Notes under the pieces: model-generated
What the model saw: only the letters and a program-made list of their open reading frames with translations
Database searches by the model: none
What the model was told of the DNA's origin: nothing
NCBI RefSeq assembly: GCF_014197615.1
Contig: NZ_JACIFY010000021.1
Coordinates: forward strand, 1 to 64,000
Origin: Rhizobium esperanzae
GTDB taxonomy: Bacteria; Pseudomonadota; Alphaproteobacteria; Rhizobiales; Rhizobiaceae
Direction of reading: 5' to 3'
DNA length: 64,000 nucleotides
Translations under genes and position numbers: made by a program
In this document: piece by piece, positions 8,071 to 16,236 of the stretch
How positions within the stretch are numbered: the first letter of the stretch is position 1
How the letters are laid out: each line of letters opens with the position of its first letter

Positions 8071-8852
8071 GCGTTTTGGGTCCTCCTTTTCCCAAGATTG
8101 ACCAGTACCGCGATGACCACCGTCCCAGCGATGAACACGAACGCGGCGGCTGCGATGGCCGGACTGATATTTTCCCGGATGGTGGAGAACATCTGCCGGG
8201 CCAAAGTCCGTTGGTTTGGGCCCGCGACGAAGAGCGTCAGGACCACCTCGTCGAGCGAAGTCGCAAAGGCGAAGACAGCGCCCGAGATGATGCCCGGCAT
8301 CGCCAAAGGCAGCGTCACGGTGCGCAGAACGACGTGGGGTGCCGCGCCTAGGCTCGCCGCCGCGCGTTCAAGCCGGCTGTCAATGCCTTGAAGTGAGGCA
8401 GTGACGTTTACGATGACAAATGGCACGGCCAGCACAGTGTGGGCGACGATCACGCCAATGTACGTGTTTGCGAGGCCATACTGAGCGAACATCAACTGCA
8501 TTCCGACACCCAAAACAACGGCCGGCACGACCATGGGCAGGAGGAACACGGTTCTGATGAAGCCAAATACCAGCGAGAACGACGTCCCGCGGAGGCCAAG
8601 AGATGCAACGGTCCCGAGCACCGTTGCCAGCACGGTGGTCCCCGCCCCTATGATGAGGCTGTTGACGATGGACATCTTCCAGGCTCCGGCCGTGAACAGT
8701 TCAATGAACCACCGAAGGGAGAAGCCGGGAATGGGATAGTTCAAGAACACGCTGTTGGTAAACGCGAGCGGCAAAATCGCCACCAGCGGCGCCATCAGGA
8801 AGAAGACGGTAACGGCACCGAAAACCAGTTTCGAAATCGGCAGTAGCTTCAT
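8067..8852 (-). CDS. ABC transporter permease, PotC-like
   Basis: A 261-residue inner-membrane permease with about six hydrophobic segments and the EAA loop (ERAAASLGAAPHVVLRTVTL followed by PLAMPGI). It resembles the PotC/PotI subunits of spermidine/putrescine-type importers. It is the last gene of a four-gene minus-strand operon (binding protein, ATPase, PotB-like, PotC-like) and overlaps the preceding permease by four bases (ATGA). Its stop codon lies in a dispersed repeat. Confidence 0.9.
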   Translation of the reverse strand: MKLLPISKLVFGAVTVFFLMAPLVAILPLAFTNSVFLNYPIPGFSLRWFIELFTAGAWKMSIVNSLIIGAGTTVLATVLGTVASLGLRGTSFSLVFGFIRTVFLLPMVVPAVVLGVGMQLMFAQYGLANTYIGVIVAHTVLAVPFVIVNVTASLQGIDSRLERAAASLGAAPHVVLRTVTLPLAMPGIISGAVFAFATSLDEVVLTLFVAGPNQRTLARQMFSTIRENISPAIAAAAFVFIAGTVVIAVLVNLGKRRTQNA

Positions 8853-10030
8853 GCTCGCGCCTCCTCTGAGGAGAGTCGGAGGTAGACGACGTAGAGGGTG
8901 ATGGTGGCCAGCAAAAGCACTAGCCCCAATGCTCCAGCCATTCCCCAGTTTGCCGCGCCCGTCGCGTAGTACGCGATCACGCCGCTGATCATCTGATCTT
9001 TCGCGCCGCCGATAAGCGCCGGGGTGATGTAGTAACCAAGTGCGCTCATGAAGACCAAGAGCGATCCGGACACGACGCCCCGCATCGAAAGGGGCATGAG
9101 GACGAGCCAGAAAGCCCTGATCGGCGGAGCCCCCAGGGAGGCTGCGGCGGGCATAAGGTTCCTCGGTACGGAGATCAGGACGCTGAAGATCGGCAGCACC
9201 ATGAAGGGCAGCAGCACATGCGTCATTGCGATCACGACACCGACGCGGTTGAAGATGAGCGAGACCGGGCCGTCCGTGATCCTGAGAAATTCGAGTGCCG
9301 AATTAATGAGGCCGTTGTCCTGCAGCAGGATGTACCAAGCTGCCGTCCGCACCAGAAGCGAAGTCCAAAGAGGCAGAAGGACTGCTGCCAACAGGAGTTG
9401 CCGCCTCCATCCGGTGACGGACGCGGCCACCATGGCAAAGGGAAGTCCAAGCAGGACGCAGCAGATCGTCACGATCGCGGATGTGAACAGGGTGCGGACC
9501 AGAATGTCCCGGTTTGCCGATATACCTTCGGGGACAGAAGTGATGTTGCCTTGCGGGTCACGCATCAAATCGACGGCAGCCAGCAAGTTCCTATCGGTGA
9601 TCGCCGATCTCGACGCGTCGCGCACTGCTATCCAAAAGGCCGGCTCAGCCCAACGCTCATCCACGGCCACCAAGTCGGCGAGATTCTCATCGGCCTCGGC
9701 GGCAGAACGTGTCTTGCTCATCAGAGTCCTGAATCCGGACTTCGCGCTATTCAGGCGTCGCACGAGATCGCCGAAGAGTTCAGGATCGTTGATCGCCCGA
9801 AGGTCGCGGACGAACATCTTCTGAACCTCGGCCGACGGGACCGATGCGCCGTCCCACCCCTTAAAGGCGGAGGCCGTGTTAGGAAGAGCTTCGGACGCGA
9901 CCGGGTCGGACACCGCCGACGACATCATGTTCGCCAACGGTACCACGAAGAAGAAAGCCAGAAACAACGCCAGCGGTGCTATTAGCGCGAAGGATGTCAA
10001 CTGCCTCCGGAAGCGAGCTTCGTGCGTCAT
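8849..10030 (-). CDS. ABC transporter permease, PotB-like, with a large periplasmic insert
   Basis: A 393-residue permease. The first transmembrane segment (about residues 20-40) is followed by a hydrophilic stretch of about 130 residues before the remaining membrane segments and the EAA loop (AAASLGAPPIRAFWLVLMPL). PotB proteins are usually near 280-300 residues, so this is an enlarged periplasmic loop, seen in some alphaproteobacterial members. The ATG at 10030 overlaps the ATPase stop (ATGA), preferred over the ATG at 10045. The loop may contact the binding protein. Confidence 0.88.
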   Translation of the reverse strand: MTHEARFRRQLTSFALIAPLALFLAFFFVVPLANMMSSAVSDPVASEALPNTASAFKGWDGASVPSAEVQKMFVRDLRAINDPELFGDLVRRLNSAKSGFRTLMSKTRSAAEADENLADLVAVDERWAEPAFWIAVRDASRSAITDRNLLAAVDLMRDPQGNITSVPEGISANRDILVRTLFTSAIVTICCVLLGLPFAMVAASVTGWRRQLLLAAVLLPLWTSLLVRTAAWYILLQDNGLINSALEFLRITDGPVSLIFNRVGVVIAMTHVLLPFMVLPIFSVLISVPRNLMPAAASLGAPPIRAFWLVLMPLSMRGVVSGSLLVFMSALGYYITPALIGGAKDQMISGVIAYYATGAANWGMAGALGLVLLLATITLYVVYLRLSSEEARA

Positions 10031-11091
10031 GCCACAATCCAACACTGCTCGGCGGCAAAGGACGCGGTGACCTCGTCGCCGATCTGCGGCGGCGTCGCGC
10101 GGCGATCCGCCTTCACGATCAGGTCGAGGCCCTGCGCCGCAAGACGAATTTGGAGATGATCGCCGTGATAGACGATGTCAGACACTGTGGCCTTGAGGCG
10201 ATTGGCGGAGGGCGAGCCGGCGTTGATTTCAACCCGTTCCGGTCGGACCGAAACCTTCACATTCTTGTTGTTGACCATATCCTGAGACGAATGAACATTC
10301 AGGTGCTGCCCGCCATCGAGCCTGACTTCGAAACTTCCGTCGCCGGAACGCGACACCTTGCCGACGAGAAGATTTGTCTCTCCGATGAACTGTGCGACGA
10401 ACTGTGTGCGTGGACGATCGTATATTTCGGATGGCTCGTCGATCTGTTCGATCTTCCCGTGATTGAAGATCGCGATGCGGTCCGACATCGTGAGCGCTTC
10501 GGTCTGATCGTGCGTGACGAAGACGATCGTAAGGCCAAGCCGCCGATGGATATCGCGGATGTCGAGTTGCATCTGCTCGCGGAGCTTCTTGTCGAGCGCG
10601 CCCAACGGTTCGTCCATCAGGACGACCTCGGGCTCGAACACCAGTGCCCGCGCCAATGCCACGCGTTGTTGCTGCCCCCCGGACAACTGGATGGGACGCC
10701 GGTCCTGGAAGGCGGCCAGTTGCACCATGTCAAGCGCCCGGCCGACGCGCTCGACTGTTTCGGCCCTCGAAACACCTCGCATCCTGAGGGGGAAGGCGAC
10801 GTTTTCCGACACGGTCATATGAGGGAACAGCGCGTAATTCTGAAAGACCACTCCCATGTTCCGTTTATATGGAGGTAACGCGTCGACGCGCTTGCCACCG
10901 ACGGCAATGGAACCTTTCGACGGCCCCTCAAAACCCGCGAGCATCATCAGCAGCGTGGTCTTGCCCGATCCGGACGGTCCCAGCATGCTGACGAACTCAC
11001 CCCTCGCGATCGTCAGGTCCAGGTCGTCGACGACCGTCATGATGCCGAAAGACTTGCTCACCTTCTCGAACTGGATAAATGCGTCTCTCAT
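10027..11091 (-). CDS. ABC transporter ATP-binding protein, PotA-like
   Basis: A 354-residue ATPase with Walker A GPSGSGKTT, signature LSGGQQQRVALARAL, Walker B VVLMDEPLGALD and a switch histidine in VTHDQTEAL, followed by a C-terminal TOBE-type regulatory domain (VSVRPERVEI onward). This is the PotA/UgpC architecture. It energises the two permeases encoded downstream and lies 93 bases after the binding-protein gene. Confidence 0.92.
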   Translation of the reverse strand: MRDAFIQFEKVSKSFGIMTVVDDLDLTIARGEFVSMLGPSGSGKTTLLMMLAGFEGPSKGSIAVGGKRVDALPPYKRNMGVVFQNYALFPHMTVSENVAFPLRMRGVSRAETVERVGRALDMVQLAAFQDRRPIQLSGGQQQRVALARALVFEPEVVLMDEPLGALDKKLREQMQLDIRDIHRRLGLTIVFVTHDQTEALTMSDRIAIFNHGKIEQIDEPSEIYDRPRTQFVAQFIGETNLLVGKVSRSGDGSFEVRLDGGQHLNVHSSQDMVNNKNVKVSVRPERVEINAGSPSANRLKATVSDIVYHGDHLQIRLAAQGLDLIVKADRRATPPQIGDEVTASFAAEQCWIVA

Positions 11092-11184
11092 CTGGGCCCG
11101 CGATTTGGTGGTTGCCGCACGGAACTGACTACCTCATGCAGACAGTTCGAAGGGCGCGGGGTCGAAGCGGCCCCGCGCGATGTC

Positions 11185-12225
11185 TTACTGGCCGAGCCAA
11201 GCGTTGAAACGCTGCGTCAGCTCTTCGGAGTTATCGGTCCAGAAATCGACTTTTAGAGGGATCGCACCCTTCAGGTTTTCTTCCGTGGTCGGAAGCTCCT
11301 TCTTGTATTGATCCGGAACGAGCTTGGTCGCACCGAGGTTCGGAAGACCGTAGGCGATAAATTCCGGCAGCTTTGCCTGATTTTCAGCCTTGCTGGCATA
11401 GGCGATGAAATCCATCGCTGCGTCCTTGTTCGGACTATCCTTGAGGATCACCCAGTTGTCGATTGCATAGACGCTGCCTGGAAAGACGAAACCGAAATGC
11501 TTTCCTTCGGATCGGTTGATACCGCTGATGCGGCCGTTGTAGGCGGCGGTCATCACGACCTGACCGGAAGACAGCAACTGAAGCGGCTGCGCACCGGCAT
11601 CCCACCACACAATGTCGGGCTTCAGTTCATCAAGCTTCTTGAACGCGCGATCCACGCCACCAGGGCCGCTCAGAACTTCATAAACCTTCTCGGCGGGAAC
11701 GCCATCGGCCATGAGCGCGAACTCCAGGGCGTACTTCGGTCCCTTGCGAAGACCGCGCTTACCCGGGAATTTTTTGACATCCCAGAAATCGGCCCAGGAC
11801 TTCGGCGCTTCCTTGAGCTTGTCGGCATCGTAGGAGAGACCGGTGGACCACACGATGTTGCCGACGCCGCAGTCGCTGACGGCCGCTGGGAGATACGCCT
11901 CCTTGCCGCCCAGCTTCTGCCAATCGATCTTTTCGTAAATGACGTCCGCGCAACCGAGGGCCAGTTCCTCGGATTCGACTTCGACGACATCCCAGTTTGG
12001 CGTGCCCGCCTTCACCTTGGCCCGCAGGACGCCGTATCCGCCATCCCAGCTTTCGTCGAGAACGGGCTTGCCGCTCTCCTTGGCGAAAGGCTCGAAGAAA
12101 ATTTTGCGCTGTGCATCCTGGAAGTTGCCTCCCCAAGACACAACTGTGAGATCACGAGCGTGGACTGTAAGCGCGCCGCCCATGAGAATAGTGGATGCGA
12201 TCAGTGTAGCAGTCAGGAATTTCAT
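11185..12225 (-). CDS. Periplasmic substrate-binding protein, PotD/spermidine-putrescine type
   Basis: A 346-residue protein with a signal peptide (cleavage after HAR near residue 23) and the DLTVVSWGGNFQDAQRK opening of family 1 polyamine/iron-type binding proteins. It delivers substrate to the PotABC-like transporter encoded downstream. The association with a sulfopropanediol/histidinol dehydrogenase-like gene suggests the ligand need not be a polyamine. It is the first gene of the operon, 123 bases after the XRE regulator. Confidence 0.9.
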   Translation of the reverse strand: MKFLTATLIASTILMGGALTVHARDLTVVSWGGNFQDAQRKIFFEPFAKESGKPVLDESWDGGYGVLRAKVKAGTPNWDVVEVESEELALGCADVIYEKIDWQKLGGKEAYLPAAVSDCGVGNIVWSTGLSYDADKLKEAPKSWADFWDVKKFPGKRGLRKGPKYALEFALMADGVPAEKVYEVLSGPGGVDRAFKKLDELKPDIVWWDAGAQPLQLLSSGQVVMTAAYNGRISGINRSEGKHFGFVFPGSVYAIDNWVILKDSPNKDAAMDFIAYASKAENQAKLPEFIAYGLPNLGATKLVPDQYKKELPTTEENLKGAIPLKVDFWTDNSEELTQRFNAWLGQ

Positions 12226-12306
12226 TTTTGGGGCTCCCCTGGTTTTCCTTCGACCGGGCGATAGGAAAACACGTTTCGAGGGATTTGGAAGTCGGCCTAA
12301 CCGGCT

Positions 12307-12324
12307 TGGTGATTATTCTCACCA
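12307..12324. promoter_or_regulatory. Candidate operator upstream of the ABC operon
   Basis: TGGTGA and TCACCA form a perfect six-base inverted repeat with a six-base spacer in the gap between the binding-protein gene and the XRE regulator gene. Dyads of this size suit a helix-turn-helix dimer. The match to this regulator is inferred from position only. Confidence 0.35.
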
Positions 12325-12348
12325 CGACTTCCACGTGCCAGGGGCGCG

Positions 12349-12897
12349 CTAGTATGTAGGCGGCGTTATCGCGCTCAGTATTTCGCTCTCGCCATCGTGA
12401 ACATTGCGGAACCTATGGGGCAATCGGCTGTCGAAGTAATAACCGTCGCCCGAACGCAGAACTTTCTTTTGATTCCCGACGGTTATTTCCACAGCGCCGG
12501 ACAGGATCATCCCCGCCTCTTGCGCCGCATGGGTGAACTCCTCACCGGAGTCGGCCCCTACCCTGTACTTCTCGTGTAACATCAGCATCTGGCGGTTGGG
12601 ATGGTCGAGACCAATCACGCGGTACGATATGGTGTCGACCTTTCCTATCTCGACGAGGTCCACCGCCGCGTAGAACGGTGTGTAGGGCAGGCTCGATTGC
12701 AGGTCGGAGAAAAAGCCGGGCAACGTCGTGCCGAGGGCATCGAGCACCGCTCCGAGAGTGTCGATGGATGGGCTCATTTTGTCCCGCTCTATCAGAGAGA
12801 TCGTTGAGTGGGAGATGCCCGACCGAACGGCCAACTCCCGAACGCCCAGGTCGCGCCTACGTCGCAACTCCCGCAGCTTGCTCCCGATTTTCGGCAT
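12349..12897 (-). CDS. XRE family transcriptional regulator with C-terminal cupin domain
   Basis: A 182-residue regulator: an XRE helix-turn-helix at residues 5-63 (LRELRRRRDLGVRELAVRSG, then ISHSTISLIERDKMSPS) and a cupin sensor domain from about 105 to 175 (AGMILSGAVEITVG, then SRLPHRFRNV). This is the PuuR-like arrangement that senses small metabolites. It sits between the ABC operon and the divergent dehydrogenase gene and probably controls both. Confidence 0.9.
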   Translation of the reverse strand: MPKIGSKLRELRRRRDLGVRELAVRSGISHSTISLIERDKMSPSIDTLGAVLDALGTTLPGFFSDLQSSLPYTPFYAAVDLVEIGKVDTISYRVIGLDHPNRQMLMLHEKYRVGADSGEEFTHAAQEAGMILSGAVEITVGNQKKVLRSGDGYYFDSRLPHRFRNVHDGESEILSAITPPTY

Positions 12898-12931
12898 TCC
12901 GACCTCCTTGTTTCATGAAGTTGCCCGACGA

Positions 12932-12945
12932 ACATGGCACCATGT
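12932..12945. promoter_or_regulatory. Candidate operator between the XRE regulator and the dehydrogenase gene
   Basis: ACATGG-CA-CCATGT is a perfect six-base inverted repeat 35 bases upstream of the XRE start and 132 bases upstream of the dehydrogenase ATG. It could serve a divergent promoter pair. The sequence differs from the 12307-12324 dyad, so at most one is likely to be the main XRE site. Confidence 0.3.
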
Positions 12946-13077
12946 CAGCGCGCTGGAAACTCGATGAAGCCGCGCACTTTCCAACCGGTGAAAATACTGA
13001 ACAGGCGCCTTCGAGGCAATTGTCGGAATGAGTTCCGTGCGGGATGCTCCCGCCACCACGCACAAAGGGAGACACTC

Positions 13078-14379
13078 ATGACGTCGCGGCTTGATGCACT
13101 CAAGGGCAAATTCACCCAGATCAAGGCTCCGAAACGGGACGCCGTTAACGACACGGCGGCGATCGAAAAGACCGTCAAGGAAATCATCGCCAATGTTCGC
13201 GAGCGCGGCGATGCGGCCGTTCGGGAATATTCCGCCATGTTCGACAAAGCCGACGTTGCGAACTTCGAAGTGACCGAGGAAGAAAAAAAGAAAGCGATCG
13301 CCGAGCTCGATCCCCAGACGCGCGAAGATACCGAATTCGCCATCGCGAATGTTCGCCGCTTCGCCGAGGCCCAGCTTAAGACCATCCTCCCGCTTGAGAT
13401 CGAAAGTCTCCCGGGGCTCCATCTTGGACACCGCGTCATCCCAATCGAAATCGTCGGCTGCTACGTGCCCGGCGGCCGTTATCCGCTTCTCTCCGCCCCA
13501 GTCATGACGATCGTTCCGGCCAAGGTCGCAGGCTGCGATCAGATCATCGCCTGCCTTCCGCCGAACGCACATCCGGCAATGATCGCGGGTTGCCATCTCG
13601 CAGGCGCGGACCGTATCTTCCGGATCGGCGGAGCCCAGGCGATCGCTGCTATGGCCTACGGCACCGAGACGATTCCCGGCGTCGACAAGATCGTCGGTCC
13701 CGGCAACGCCTTCGTCAACGAAGCCAAGCGTCAGGTATTCGGGCAGGTCGGCATCGACCAGCTTGCAGGCCCGAGCGAAATCTTCATCGTCGCCGACGAG
13801 ACTGCCAACCCGGCCACCCTCGCGACCGACATGCTGGCGCAGGCCGAACATGACGTCCGCACCCGCGTTGGATTGGTCACCACAGAGCGCAAGCTCGCGG
13901 AGGAGACGATCAAGGAAGTTGAGAAGCAACTGGAAAGCTTGTCGACCGCTCCCGTCGCCAGCGTTGCCTGGAAGGACTACGGCGAAGTGACCCTGGTCGA
14001 AGACGAGGCGGCGATGATCGCCTACTCCGACTACATCGCGACCGAGCATCTCCAGGTCCACACCCGCGATCCGCAAGCAACCGCGAAGAAGCTGCGCAAT
14101 TACGGCTCGATCTTTATCGGCGAGCTGGCCAGCGTGGTGTATTCCGACAAGTGCTGCGGAACCAACCACACCCTGCCGACGATGGCGGCCGGCCGCTACA
14201 CCGGAGGCCTTTGGGTGGGATCCTACGTAAAAATCGCCACCCACCAATGGCTCGACGAGCGTGGTGTCGCCGCCGTCGCCCCGGCAGCCGTTCGCCAGAG
14301 CGCCACCGAACAGCTCGAAGGTCACCGCCGTGCCGCCGCCCTGCGTCTGAGCCCACAGCAGCTATCCGCGGCGGAATAA
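13078..14379 (+). CDS. hpsN: HisD-family dehydrogenase, sulfopropanediol 3-dehydrogenase-like
   Basis: A 433-residue zinc- and NAD-dependent dehydrogenase of the histidinol dehydrogenase superfamily. Visible features are VPGGRYPLLSAPVMT, IGGAQAIAAMAYGTETIP, VDKIVGPGNAFVNEAKR, the zinc-site QAEHD, ATEHLQVH and the GTNHTLPT element. The companion genes are a transporter and a catabolic-type regulator, not his genes, and the sequence resembles HpsN, which oxidises (R)-2,3-dihydroxypropane-1-sulfonate to sulfolactate. The ATG at 13078 has AAAGGGAG upstream; the open frame before it has no homology. The substrate is an inference; another amino alcohol or diol is possible. Confidence 0.72.
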   Translation: MTSRLDALKGKFTQIKAPKRDAVNDTAAIEKTVKEIIANVRERGDAAVREYSAMFDKADVANFEVTEEEKKKAIAELDPQTREDTEFAIANVRRFAEAQLKTILPLEIESLPGLHLGHRVIPIEIVGCYVPGGRYPLLSAPVMTIVPAKVAGCDQIIACLPPNAHPAMIAGCHLAGADRIFRIGGAQAIAAMAYGTETIPGVDKIVGPGNAFVNEAKRQVFGQVGIDQLAGPSEIFIVADETANPATLATDMLAQAEHDVRTRVGLVTTERKLAEETIKEVEKQLESLSTAPVASVAWKDYGEVTLVEDEAAMIAYSDYIATEHLQVHTRDPQATAKKLRNYGSIFIGELASVVYSDKCCGTNHTLPTMAAGRYTGGLWVGSYVKIATHQWLDERGVAAVAPAAVRQSATEQLEGHRRAAALRLSPQQLSAAE

Positions 14380-14415
14380 AAGCCCCGCGTTTCTTTCCCA
14401 AGGTGAGCAGACAGC

Positions 14416-14440
14416 AAAAAGCCGGGTGATGAACCCGGCT
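14416..14440 (-). terminator. Rho-independent terminator of the outer membrane protein gene
   Basis: On the minus strand a seven-base stem GCCGGGT/ACCCGGC with a five-base loop is followed by TTTTT. It lies 28 bases after the stop of the RopB-like gene and just past the end of the convergent dehydrogenase gene. Confidence 0.85.
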
Positions 14441-14467
14441 TCTGCATGTTCGGAATGCTCAATCGGC

Positions 14468-15103
14468 TTAGAACTTGACGCCGATACCGAGCTTGACGCT
14501 GTTCTCGTCGTAACCGCGCGAGAAGCTGCCGGAGTCGAGGTCGTAGTCCTTGCTCTGGTAGTCGGTGTAGCGATATTCCAGGCGCGTCGTGATGTTGTTG
14601 GTCACGAAGGCTTCGACGCCGGCGCCGACCGTATAACCATAGTTGGTCTTGCTTTCGTCGGAGGTGCCGTCGGAAACCTTGACGTCGCCAATGGCCAGAC
14701 CAGCCGTGCCGTACAGCAGGAAGGGGTTCATGTCGTAGCCGACGCGGCCACGGACGGAGCCGTTCCAGCCATACTTGTTCTTGACGCCGCCCTGCGAAAC
14801 GTCGTCGCCGCTGTAGCCGAGATCGGATTCAACGCCGTAAACGATCTGGCCCTGCTGCCAGTTGTAGCCGGTGAAGACCTGGCCGCCGAAACCATAGGTG
14901 TGGCGGTCGGAACCGAAGCTACCCATGTTGTAGGTGCCAGCGCCGCCGAGGTAGAAGCCTTCCCAGTTGCCAGCCGGCTTGACCGGAGCATCCTGAGCGA
15001 CCGGTGCTTCCGGAATCTGGTCGACGGCATCGGCCGCCTGAGCTGCCGAGATGCCGGCAATTGCAAAAACGGAGGCCATGAGGCCAGCAATGAGTACACG
15101 CAT
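14468..15103 (-). CDS. Outer membrane beta-barrel protein, Omp25/RopB family
   Basis: A 211-residue porin-like protein: signal peptide (residues 1-23, ending AAQA), a short proline-rich linker, then an eight-stranded-type barrel starting NWEGFYLGGAGTYN and ending in KLGIGVKF with the terminal phenylalanine needed for outer membrane insertion. Rhizobial RopB and Brucella Omp25/Omp31 belong here and influence envelope stability and symbiosis or virulence. It is monocistronic, with its own terminator and a 365-base upstream region. Several paralogues usually exist, so the exact symbol is left open. Confidence 0.9.
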   Translation of the reverse strand: MRVLIAGLMASVFAIAGISAAQAADAVDQIPEAPVAQDAPVKPAGNWEGFYLGGAGTYNMGSFGSDRHTYGFGGQVFTGYNWQQGQIVYGVESDLGYSGDDVSQGGVKNKYGWNGSVRGRVGYDMNPFLLYGTAGLAIGDVKVSDGTSDESKTNYGYTVGAGVEAFVTNNITTRLEYRYTDYQSKDYDLDSGSFSRGYDENSVKLGIGVKF

Positions 15104-15468
15104 ACTTAGTCTCCTTTCAGTCCCGCACCGCTTTTCATCTGTCTATCAGTGAAGCATTGGCGGGATATTGCCAGATGTCCCTTCCGGATCGAGACTGAAA
15201 TTGGAACTCAAATGCGGATTTGAAAGAGCCAAATTGTGATATCATTGTGGCAGCCGCATGGCTGAAATTCGATGTTGCTTTGACGCAACATACATTTCAT
15301 TAACCTTACTGAAGGGTTAAACTTAAAATACTTATTTTATGAAATCGCATTCTCAAATAATACATAGAATATCTCACCCGCGGGCGCAACCGCAGCGGCC
15401 TATTTATATAATCTTCGCCCGCCCCTATATAGTCGTCAGACAGACTCGCGGGATCAGAAGGCAGGATT
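15104..15468. promoter_or_regulatory. Divergent regulatory region, RopB-like gene / SDR gene
   Basis: A 365-base gap without a supportable gene. It is AT-rich from about 15280 to 15370 and contains the inverted repeat TTAACC-N9-GGTTAA at 15300-15320. Promoters for both flanking genes should lie here. The long leader on the outer membrane protein side is typical of porin genes under post-transcriptional control, but no specific regulator site was identified. Confidence 0.5.
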
Positions 15469-16236
15469 TTGAACCACAAAAGACTTCGCTCAGCCCTTGT
15501 AACCGGGGCCGCCAAAAGAATAGGCCGGGCAATCGCCGAAGACCTTGCTGCAAATGGCTTTTCCGTCGCGATCCACGCGAACGGCTCCATCGGCGAAGCC
15601 GAAGAGCTGGTGGCGGAATTGCGGCGAAAGGGATATCGGGCGGTCGCGCTTCAGGCCGACCTGACCGATATCGGCGAAACAGGCGCGCTGGTCAAAAGAG
15701 CGTCGGAAGCGCTCGGGCCGCTCGATCTGCTGGTCAATAATGCATCGGTCTTCCAGCATGATTCCGTCCGCAGTTTCAACGCCGGCACATGGGCGCTGCA
15801 TTTCGACCTGCATGTGCGCGCGCCCTCGATCCTGGCTGCCGCCTTCGCCCAGCAGATGCCCGCCGACGCGGCGGGGCTGATCGTCAACATCATCGATCAG
15901 CGGGTCTGGGCACTCAGACCCAGCTTCTATTCCTATACACTCTCCAAGTCGGCGCTGTGGACGGCGACACAGACGCTTGCCCAGGCATTGGCGCCGGGCA
16001 TCCGCGTCAATGCCATCGGCCCCGGTCCCGCGATGCCGAGCGAGCGGCAGGCGCAGGAGGACTTCCAAGCGCAGGTCTCAGCCCTTATCCTGCAGCGAGG
16101 GCCGGCGCTGGAGGAATTCGGACAAACGATTCGCTTCCTTTACGACACGCCCTCGATCACCGGCCAGATGATTGCCCTCGACGGCGGCCAGCACCTCGCC
16201 TGGCAGACGCCCGATGTGGCGGAGATTACGGAATGA
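15469..16236 (+). CDS. SDR family oxidoreductase, FolM/pteridine reductase-like
   Basis: A 255-residue short-chain dehydrogenase. The NAD(P) site is [17 protein letters not shown] (residues 12-28), NNAS follows at about residue 90, and the catalytic YTLSK lies near 160. The [10 protein letters not shown] form and [11 protein letters not shown] are typical of dihydromonapterin/pteridine reductase-like SDRs (FolM). It starts with TTG at 15469, preceded by AAGG; no ATG fits. Its stop overlaps the uvrC ATG as ATGA, so uvrC translation is coupled to it. Confidence 0.85.
   Translation: MNHKRLRSALVTGAAKRIGRAIAEDLAANGFSVAIHANGSIGEAEELVAELRRKGYRAVALQADLTDIGETGALVKRASEALGPLDLLVNNASVFQHDSVRSFNAGTWALHFDLHVRAPSILAAAFAQQMPADAAGLIVNIIDQRVWALRPSFYSYTLSKSALWTATQTLAQALAPGIRVNAIGPGPAMPSERQAQEDFQAQVSALILQRGPALEEFGQTIRFLYDTPSITGQMIALDGGQHLAWQTPDVAEITE

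Noticed and set aside
12913-14325. A 470-residue minus-strand open frame opposite the HpsN-like gene.
   Set aside because: It is an antisense shadow; the plus-strand product has all family motifs and a good ribosome binding site.
13078-14379. Calling this gene hisD of histidine biosynthesis.
   Set aside because: The neighbours are transport and regulatory genes, and the sequence looked closer to the sulfopropanediol branch. The choice is not certain and is stated as such.
15789-16232. A long N-terminal extension of uvrC overlapping the SDR gene.
   Set aside because: The ATG at 16233 overlaps the SDR stop in a standard coupling arrangement, and the extension is an out-of-frame reading of the SDR.
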